Assembly: GCA_903953615.1 (NCBI GenBank)
Contig: CAJBKH010000057.1
Span: 1 to 12,126, forward strand
Source: an uncultured Bacteroidota bacterium
GTDB taxonomy: Bacteria > Bacteroidota > Bacteroidia > NS11-12g > UBA955
Length of the DNA stretch: 12,126 nt
Reading direction: 5' to 3'
This document shows positions 7,114 through 12,126 of this stretch, piece by piece. Position 1 is the first letter of the stretch. Every line of letters begins with the position of its first letter. The notes below the pieces were generated by a model. That model made no database searches. It saw only the letters and a list, made by a program, of their open reading frames with translations, and had not been told where the DNA came from. Position numbers and translations under genes: made by a program.

Positions 7114-7887
7114 ATGCGTTTTTTTTCGCTTTTAATATTTTCGTTTTCAATTTTAACATTGGTGGCACAGCCGCAGGTATTAACCGAGCAACAACTCGGC
7201 AATCAAAGGGTTTGGAATGCACGAATTAGTAGTGATGAGAATTTAAAAAAAGCTTTTTTAGCGGCCAATTTACAATACCCGCCTAAGTTTGTTTATTGGC
7301 GTGCTTTTAAGAAGGAACAACAAATGGAATTATGGGCAGCCGATAGTGCGCACCAACGTTATAAATTAGTGAAAACCTATTATATCGTAAGACTTTCGGG
7401 TTCTTTAGGACCAAAGCGTTGCGAAGGTGATTACCAAGTACCAGAGGGTTACTATAACATTAACCAATATAATCCATACAGCAATTTTTACTTGTCGTTC
7501 AAAGTTTCATACCCAAATAAAAGCGATAGTATATTGGGGAAAAAGGGCAACTATGGAGGCGAAATATTTGTGCATGGTGATAGCTTAACCATTGGTTGTA
7601 TGCCCATGAGTACCGATGTTATCAAGGAGTTGTATTGGTGCAATATCCAAGCCCAAGGGAATAGAGATACCAACTACCATATTCCAATTCATATTTTTCC
7701 TTGTAAAATGACTGCTGCGAATTGGTATTATTTAAAAAGCTTTTATAAATACGACCAAACCAGGATGGACTTTTGGAAGAATTTACAAGAGGGCTATAAT
7801 TATTTTGAATTGATGCGCAGTCCGCCCTACACCCGTGTGGATGAAAAGGGAAAGTACTTGGTAAAATATAAAACGAGAAAGGGTTAA
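7114..7887 (+). CDS. Exported L,D-transpeptidase-like (YkuD/YafK-type) protein
   Basis: This 257-residue protein has a signal peptide (residues 1 to about 18, cleavage probably after LVA), so it acts in the periplasm. The catalytic core is recognisable at residues 151-165: HGDSLTIGCMPM, with His154, Ser157, Gly161 and Cys162 as in the H-G...S-x-G-C motif of YkuD-fold enzymes. An upstream strand with GPKRCEGDYQVPEG (about 99-112) matches the pattern KxxGDxxTPEG, which favours the YafK-like branch. In that family the nucleophilic Cys attacks peptidoglycan stem peptides; the E. coli YafK homologue (DpaA/LdtF) cleaves the peptidoglycan-Lpp link. Whether this protein cross-links, anchors or cleaves cannot be decided here. 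It starts 9 bp after pyk, so co-transcription is likely, and ends 2 bp from the convergent gmd gene. Confidence 0.85.
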   Translation: MRFFSLLIFSFSILTLVAQPQVLTEQQLGNQRVWNARISSDENLKKAFLAANLQYPPKFVYWRAFKKEQQMELWAADSAHQRYKLVKTYYIVRLSGSLGPKRCEGDYQVPEGYYNINQYNPYSNFYLSFKVSYPNKSDSILGKKGNYGGEIFVHGDSLTIGCMPMSTDVIKELYWCNIQAQGNRDTNYHIPIHIFPCKMTAANWYYLKSFYKYDQTRMDFWKNLQEGYNYFELMRSPPYTRVDEKGKYLVKYKTRKG

Positions 7888-7889
7888 GC

Positions 7890-9026
7890 TTATTCGAAAT
7901 AGCTTAGGGTGGTGAATCCGCCAGCTCTTAGATACTCGTCTTTCTTCATTAAATGCAAATCACTTTGCATCATATCGTTCACTAAATCTTGTAAGCTGTG
8001 TTTGGCTTTCCAACCTAATTTTTTCTCTGCTTTCTGAGCATCGCCTATTAGTAAATCAACCTCTGTAGGACGGAAATATTTCGCGTCTACATTGATGACT
8101 TCTTTACCAATTGTAAGTGCTGCGGTATTCAAACCTAAGGCCGCTGCTTTATCTGCATCTATTGATTCAATAATGCCTTTTTCATTCGCATCTTGTCCTT
8201 CGAATTTTAAAGTAATACCTAAATATGCAAAGGCCATTCTTGCAAACTCGCGAATCTCTGTAGTTTTACCTGTAGCGATAACAAAATCTTCTGCTTTTTC
8301 TTGTTGCAACATTAGGTACATGGCTTCGATATAATCTTTTGCGTGGCCCCAATCGCGTTTACTGTTTAAGTTACCAAGGTATAATTTATCTTGTAAACCC
8401 AAAGCAATTTTTGAGGCTGCACGGGTTATTTTTCTTGTTACAAAAGTCTCTCCTCTTATTGGCGATTCGTGGTTGAATAAAATACCATTACAAGCATATA
8501 AATCGTAGGCTTCTCTGTAATTTACAGTAATCCAATACGCATACATTTTGGCAACAGCGTATGGTGAGCGTGGATAGAATGGTGTCGTTTCACTTTGAGG
8601 CACAGCTTGCACCAAACCGTACAATTCAGAGGTTGATGCTTGGTAGATGCGCGTTTTTTTACTTAACCCACAAATACGGATGGCTTCTAATAATCTTAAA
8701 GTACCCAAACCATCGGCATTGGCTGTATATTCTGGTGTTTCAAAACTCACATGCACATGGCTCATTGCCGCTAAATTATAAATTTCATCCGGCTGAATTT
8801 CTTGAATCAATCGGATTAAATTCGTGCTGTCAGTTAAATCACCAAAATGCAATTTTAAATTCGCATTGGGAACATGTGGATCTTGGTACAAATGGTCAAT
8901 TCTATCGGTGTTGAACAAAGAACTTCTTCTCTTTAGTCCGTGAACCACATAGCCTTTCTTCAAAAGAAATTCAGCTAAATAGGCACCATCTTGACCAGTA
9001 ATTCCTGTGATTAGAGCAACTTTCAT
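7890..9026 (-). CDS. gmd: GDP-mannose 4,6-dehydratase
   Basis: It removes water from GDP-D-mannose to give GDP-4-keto-6-deoxy-D-mannose, the precursor of GDP-L-fucose, GDP-D-rhamnose, GDP-perosamine and related sugars for surface glycans. The 378 residues are full length for this extended short-chain dehydrogenase family. Evidence includes the NADP-binding ITGITGQDGAYLAEFL (6-21), KRRSSLFNTDRIDHLY (32-47) and GDLTDSTNLIRLIQEIQPDEIYNL. The catalytic centre has STSELYG (131-137; Thr132, Glu134) and SPYAVAKMYAYW (Tyr156, Lys160), followed by NHESPIRGETFVTRKI and KRDWGHAKDYIEAMYLMLQ. ATG at 9024-9026 begins MKVALITG, as expected. No GDP-fucose synthase (fcl) or rhamnose reductase is adjacent, so the second enzyme must be encoded elsewhere. 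Confidence 0.97.
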   Translation of the reverse strand: MKVALITGITGQDGAYLAEFLLKKGYVVHGLKRRSSLFNTDRIDHLYQDPHVPNANLKLHFGDLTDSTNLIRLIQEIQPDEIYNLAAMSHVHVSFETPEYTANADGLGTLRLLEAIRICGLSKKTRIYQASTSELYGLVQAVPQSETTPFYPRSPYAVAKMYAYWITVNYREAYDLYACNGILFNHESPIRGETFVTRKITRAASKIALGLQDKLYLGNLNSKRDWGHAKDYIEAMYLMLQQEKAEDFVIATGKTTEIREFARMAFAYLGITLKFEGQDANEKGIIESIDADKAAALGLNTAALTIGKEVINVDAKYFRPTEVDLLIGDAQKAEKKLGWKAKHSLQDLVNDMMQSDLHLMKKDEYLRAGGFTTLSYFE

Positions 9027-9055
9027 TAAAAATATTGTTTATTTGCGTAAAAAGG

Positions 9056-9081
9056 CAAAAATAGTAAAAATTTGATAGCAA
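9056..9081 (-). promoter_or_regulatory. Putative gmd promoter, overlapping the start of the divergent deacetylase gene
   Basis: On the minus strand TATTTTTG (plus-strand 9063 down to 9056) matches TAnnTTTG exactly. A TTG (plus-strand CAA at 9079-9081) lies 15 bp upstream, slightly closer than usual for a -33 element. Transcription would start near 9049, giving a leader of about 20-25 nt to the gmd ATG. The element sits in the 45-bp divergent gap and extends into the neighbouring coding sequence. Confidence 0.4.
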
Positions 9082-10370
9082 TTTATACGCCATACCATTC
9101 TAATCGAACAAAATATGTTTTAGACTATATTTTTGGACAACAATTTGGTTGCAGTTATCAGCTATTGAACAGCCCGGTTCGCAGTGATTCCGCTACTGCT
9201 CATATCAATTATAGCAATACATTTCTAGAAGGTTGGTTGAATATAAGTCCTTCAGGATTTTTAGACCAAACGGGAATTCAGCAGGTAGAAATTAATTTCA
9301 AAAAAGTGAATTCACTGCCTTTAATGTTTGCAAATGATACGGACCTAGGCTTTGATATTTTTAGTGCAATCTTTTATTGCCTATCGCGCTATGAAGAATA
9401 CCAAGCTACTGAGTTGGATCAACACAATCGTTTTTCTTACAAGCAATCGATTTTATACCAACACAATGTTTTGCAAATTCCTTTGGTAGACTGTTGGGTT
9501 AACTATTTGCAGTCGTATTTGGAAGTTTTGCATCCAAGTCTAGTAAAATTAAAAGAAAGAAACTTGAAGGTAAAACCCACCATTGATATTGATGCTATTT
9601 TTACATACAAGGGCAAGGGTTTTAAACGGCAAATGGGCGGTTTTCTTCGCGATTTGTCGCAGTTCAAATGGAAACAAATCAATAAAAGAGTAGGTGTTTT
9701 TCTTTTTGGCAAACAAGATCCTTTTGATAACTTTGATTACCAATTAAAAGTATTGAAGGAACATAGTATTAAAGCCCTTTATTTTGTCCAAGTGGGTGCC
9801 TATGGTGTTTATGATAAAAATATTAATCCTTTGCGCAAAGATTTTCAGGATATTCTTAAACGATTGGTAGCTGAGGGGCATGGGGTTGGTTTGCATCCTA
9901 GTTATGCGTCCTTTTTAAACAAAGAAACCATTGCCAAAGAAAAGGCAATACTTGAAAATATGATAGGTCAAAAAGTGGTAAAAAGTCGTCAACACTATTT
10001 ACGGTTTTCCTTACCACAAACCTATAGTGATTTAGTTGCGCTGGGCATTCAAAAGGAATATTCGATGGGCTATTCTGAAGTGCCAGGTTTTAGAGCCTCA
10101 ACTTCGAAACCCTTTTATTGGTATAATTTAACTTTAGAGGAGTCAACAAGCTTAGAGGTTGTTCCGTTTTCTGCAATGGATGTTGCCTACAAGGAATTCA
10201 TGAAATTGACGCCAACAGAATCGATAAAGTCAATCGACTTGATGCGTCATCAAATTGAAGAGACGAAAGGCTATTTTTGTTTTGTATTTCACAATGAATC
10301 ATTAAGTGATTACGATACTTGGAAAGGATGGAGAACTGTTTTTGAAAATTGGTTGAAAAATGAAAATTAA
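9072..10370 (+). CDS. Polysaccharide deacetylase (NodB-like) family protein with TTG start
   Basis: This 432-residue protein has no signal peptide. The N-terminal half (about 1-165) matches the uncharacterised domain that Bacteroidota join to a NodB-like deacetylase domain; it starts IAIYTPYHSNRTKYVLDYIF and includes SAIFYCLSRYEEY. The second half has PTIDIDAIF (169-177, putative metal-binding Asp172 and Asp174), a YKGKGFKRQ loop, DPFDNFDY, GHGVGLHPSYAS (269-280, His275), SRQHYLRFSLP (305-315) and FHNESLSDYDTWKGWR (406-421). Family members are taken to remove N-acetyl groups from surface sugars, but the classical H-[ST]-x-x-H motif is incomplete: Ala279 replaces the second His. The start is TTG at 9072-9074, because an in-frame TAA lies at 9048-9050 with no ATG or GTG between, and the first in-frame ATG comes about 80 codons later. 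It overlaps the next gene by 11 bp. Confidence 0.85.
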   Translation: MIAIYTPYHSNRTKYVLDYIFGQQFGCSYQLLNSPVRSDSATAHINYSNTFLEGWLNISPSGFLDQTGIQQVEINFKKVNSLPLMFANDTDLGFDIFSAIFYCLSRYEEYQATELDQHNRFSYKQSILYQHNVLQIPLVDCWVNYLQSYLEVLHPSLVKLKERNLKVKPTIDIDAIFTYKGKGFKRQMGGFLRDLSQFKWKQINKRVGVFLFGKQDPFDNFDYQLKVLKEHSIKALYFVQVGAYGVYDKNINPLRKDFQDILKRLVAEGHGVGLHPSYASFLNKETIAKEKAILENMIGQKVVKSRQHYLRFSLPQTYSDLVALGIQKEYSMGYSEVPGFRASTSKPFYWYNLTLEESTSLEVVPFSAMDVAYKEFMKLTPTESIKSIDLMRHQIEETKGYFCFVFHNESLSDYDTWKGWRTVFENWLKNEN

Positions 10371-11241
10371 GCGAATCAAACACCATCAAATAGATTTTGT
10401 TAAGTGGGATTTAGCCATTGAAAAAAGCAGTGCACCACTTATTTATGGATATGCTTGGTATTTGAATACCATCACTTCCAATCAATGGGATGCCCTTGTA
10501 GTGGGTGATTATGAAGCAGTGTTTCCGATGCCTTGGAAGAAAAAGTTTGGGATTAAGTACATTTATCAACCCTATTTTTGTCAACAGCTGGGGGTCTTTG
10601 GTCCAGCCGATTTTAAGTTTTCAATAAATGATTTTTTAAAAGCCATACCACGTGCCTATTTATGGATTGACCTGCAATTAAATTTATTACATGGAACCCC
10701 TTCTAAGGGCAAGTTGCGCAACAACTACCAACTAGATTTAAAACCATCTTACACGGCAATAGCAGCCAATTACAATCCCGATGTGAATAAGAACATTCGC
10801 AAGGTTGAACGCCAAGACATTGTTTTTAAATGGGGCATACCTTCACTTGATGTTATTTCAATAAATAGGCAAGCTTGGGGTAGCCTAAATCCAGAATTAA
10901 CCGACCTACATTATAAGCTATTGAATGACAATTGTGATATAGCCTTTTCCAAAGGACGGCTGCTAACCCTTGGTGCTTTTTTAGATGGCGAGTTATTAGG
11001 GGCTGTTTTGTTTTTTACAAGTCCTGGCTACCTATTTTATATGAATGGTGGCGCAACAGCTGCAGGCAAAAAATTTGGTATTATGAATAGCTTAATCGAT
11101 GAAGTCATTCAACGCTATGCTGGACAACCTATGGTACTTGATTTTGAAGGCAGTGAAATAGAAGGCGTGGCCTATTTTTACAGCAAATTTGGAAGTGAAA
11201 TAAAACCATATTGGCACTATCAATCGTTTAACTTGTTTTAA
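10360..11241 (+). CDS. GNAT/FemAB-like acyltransferase
   Basis: This cytoplasmic protein of 293 residues has no signal peptide or membrane segment. The N-terminal half has YAWYLNTITSNQWDALVVGDYEAVFPMPW and IYQPYFCQQLGVFG, a pattern I recognise from Bacteroidota proteins annotated as GNAT-family or FemAB-related. A linker resembling the FemAB pattern follows: NNYQLDL, then NPDVNKNIRKVER. The C-terminal GNAT-like half has LLTLGAFLDGELLGAVLFF, YLFYMNGGAT, KKFGIMNSLIDEVIQRY and VLDFEGSEIEGVAYFYSKFG. Such proteins transfer an acyl or aminoacyl group to an amine, but substrate and donor are unknown. The ATG lies inside the end of the deacetylase-like gene (11-bp overlap), implying coupled translation and a shared pathway, perhaps N-acyl exchange on a surface sugar. 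Confidence 0.75.
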   Translation: MKIKRIKHHQIDFVKWDLAIEKSSAPLIYGYAWYLNTITSNQWDALVVGDYEAVFPMPWKKKFGIKYIYQPYFCQQLGVFGPADFKFSINDFLKAIPRAYLWIDLQLNLLHGTPSKGKLRNNYQLDLKPSYTAIAANYNPDVNKNIRKVERQDIVFKWGIPSLDVISINRQAWGSLNPELTDLHYKLLNDNCDIAFSKGRLLTLGAFLDGELLGAVLFFTSPGYLFYMNGGATAAGKKFGIMNSLIDEVIQRYAGQPMVLDFEGSEIEGVAYFYSKFGSEIKPYWHYQSFNLF

Positions 11242-11272
11242 GACAAGGGACTACGATTGTCTTGTAAAACAA
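11233..11272 (+). terminator. Long hairpin spanning the acyltransferase stop codon, possible terminator
   Basis: TTGTTTTAAGACAA (11233-11246) can pair with TTGTCT (11257-11262) and TAAAACAA (11265-11272), giving 14 base pairs with a 10-nt loop and a 2-nt bulge (TG). The TAA stop codon (11239-11241) is inside the left arm. A run of eight T residues starts at 11283, ten bases past the stem, so it is not a textbook intrinsic terminator. The stem is AU-rich. It may still end or stabilise the transcript before the acyl-CoA synthetase gene. Confidence 0.4.
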
Positions 11273-11332
11273 TGAAAAATTATTTTTTTTACGCCTTATT
11301 TTTTAACCAAAGCGGATTCAATAAAAAAACTA

Positions 11333-11340
11333 TATTTTCG
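11333..11340 (+). promoter_or_regulatory. Possible -7 promoter element for the acyl-CoA synthetase gene
   Basis: TATTTTCG differs from TAnnTTTG at one base and lies 20 bp before the ATG, which would give a leader of about 14 nt. No TTG is seen at the expected -33 spacing, so the call rests on the -7 element and on the preceding hairpin, which argues for a new transcription unit here. Confidence 0.3.
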
Positions 11341-11360
11341 CAATTCATATTTTAATTAAC

Positions 11361-12126
11361 ATGGCATTCAAAGATCCTGATTTTGGTTCATTACATGAAT
11401 TTCTAATACATTCTGCTAATGTAATTCACACCCCTGAACATCCCTTTTTATTTGAAAAAGTAAATGGACAATACGAGGCTATAACCTATCGTCAAACATT
11501 TGAAGAAATAGAGAAATGGGCCGCATACCTCTTCAGTATTGGTATTCGAAGAGGCGACAAAGTAGCGATTATTTTAGAAAATTGTCCTGAGTTTGTTTAT
11601 TACGATCAAGCGCTTCAGAAATTAGGTGCTGTCAATGTTTCTATCTTCCCTACTTTAACTGCAGAGGAGACCCAATTTATTTTAAATGATAGTGGTGCAA
11701 AGGCAGTGCTTTTAGGCACACCATTTTTATTGAAGAAATTTCAAAAAGTAGAGGCCCATTGCCCAAGCATAGAGAAAGTGTTCTTGGCATTTGATTATAA
11801 ATCGCCTGATGAAAAATTAAGGTTGTTAACCGATATAAAGGCAGAAGGGGCTCAACTTTGGCCGAGTTTAAAGGCGGAGATTGAGGCTGTATTGCCAACC
11901 ATTCAACACAACGATTTGGCCGCTCTCATTTATACCAGTGGAACAACTGGTGTGCCAAAAGGGGCTATGTTAAGCCATTATAATTTCATGAGCAATTGTT
12001 ATGATGCAAAAGAGCTTTGTTCTAGCATCAACAAAGAAGATAGAATGCTATCATTTTTACCTTTGAGTCACGTATATGAGCGCATGGCGGGTTATTATTT
12101 GCCAACTTTTATTGGTGCCCAAATTG
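11361..12126 (+). CDS. Long-chain fatty acid--CoA ligase (AMP-forming), N-terminal part, truncated by the window end
   Basis: The frame is open from the ATG at 11361 to the edge, giving 255 residues of an enzyme that is usually about 580-600 residues long. It activates fatty acids with ATP and CoA through an acyl-adenylate, at the inner face of the membrane. The start reads MAFKDPDFGSLHEFLIHSA. Then come ITYRQTFEEIEKWAAYL, GDKVAIILENCPEF, GAVNVSIFPTLTAEETQFILNDS and the adenylate-forming signature YTSGTTGVPKGAMLSH (191-206). PLSHVYERMAGYY, close to the end of the visible part, is typical of long-chain acyl-CoA synthetases of the FadD/FAA branch rather than short-chain ones. The Mg-binding and C-terminal lid motifs lie outside the window. 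It is separated from the acyltransferase gene by 119 bp and probably has its own promoter. Confidence 0.93.
   Translation, partial: MAFKDPDFGSLHEFLIHSANVIHTPEHPFLFEKVNGQYEAITYRQTFEEIEKWAAYLFSIGIRRGDKVAIILENCPEFVYYDQALQKLGAVNVSIFPTLTAEETQFILNDSGAKAVLLGTPFLLKKFQKVEAHCPSIEKVFLAFDYKSPDEKLRLLTDIKAEGAQLWPSLKAEIEAVLPTIQHNDLAALIYTSGTTGVPKGAMLSHYNFMSNCYDAKELCSSINKEDRMLSFLPLSHVYERMAGYYLPTFIGAQI

Noticed and set aside
8561..8914. 117-codon open frame on the plus strand inside gmd
   Set aside because: It is antisense to conserved GMD motifs and has no independent support.

Overview
The window looks like ordinary chromosome from an AT-rich member of the Bacteroidota. Four things point there: a giant cell-surface protein ending in a type B sorting domain of the type IX secretion system (T9SS), an IPExxxVDY-type small gene placed directly before pyruvate kinase, a Bacteroidota-type polysaccharide deacetylase homologue, and promoter elements of the TAnnTTTG class without clear Shine-Dalgarno sites. 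I see no mobile element, CRISPR array, rRNA or tRNA.

Layout. Bases 1-338 carry the 3' end of a multi-pass membrane protein (+). It converges on, and overlaps by 12 bp, a 1203-residue secreted surface protein (327-3938, -). Divergent from that is a family 9 glycosyltransferase (4072-5148, +). After an 80-bp gap with a promoter-like element and two inverted repeats comes a compact cluster: IPExxxVDY-like protein (5229-5678), pyruvate kinase (5671-7104) and a secreted YafK-type L,D-transpeptidase-like protein (7114-7887). This cluster meets GDP-mannose 4,6-dehydratase (7890-9026, -) tail to tail with only 2 bp between. Divergent from gmd is an overlapping pair: a polysaccharide deacetylase family protein (9072-10370) and a GNAT/FemAB-like acyltransferase (10360-11241). 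A long hairpin spans the end of the acyltransferase gene, and the window closes with the 5' part of a long-chain acyl-CoA synthetase (11361 onward).

How the genes fit together. Much of the window concerns the cell envelope: a glycosyltransferase, nucleotide-sugar synthesis (gmd), possible surface-sugar deacetylation and N-acylation, an L,D-transpeptidase-like enzyme and a T9SS-exported multidomain protein. Pyruvate kinase and acyl-CoA synthetase are central metabolism. Points most worth a second look are the palindrome between the -33 and -7 elements of the pyk-cluster promoter, the residue signature of a K+-independent pyruvate kinase, the deacetylase/acyltransferase pair with non-canonical NodB motifs, and the cysteine clusters on the GT9 enzyme. 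I found no clear candidate for a wholly new system.
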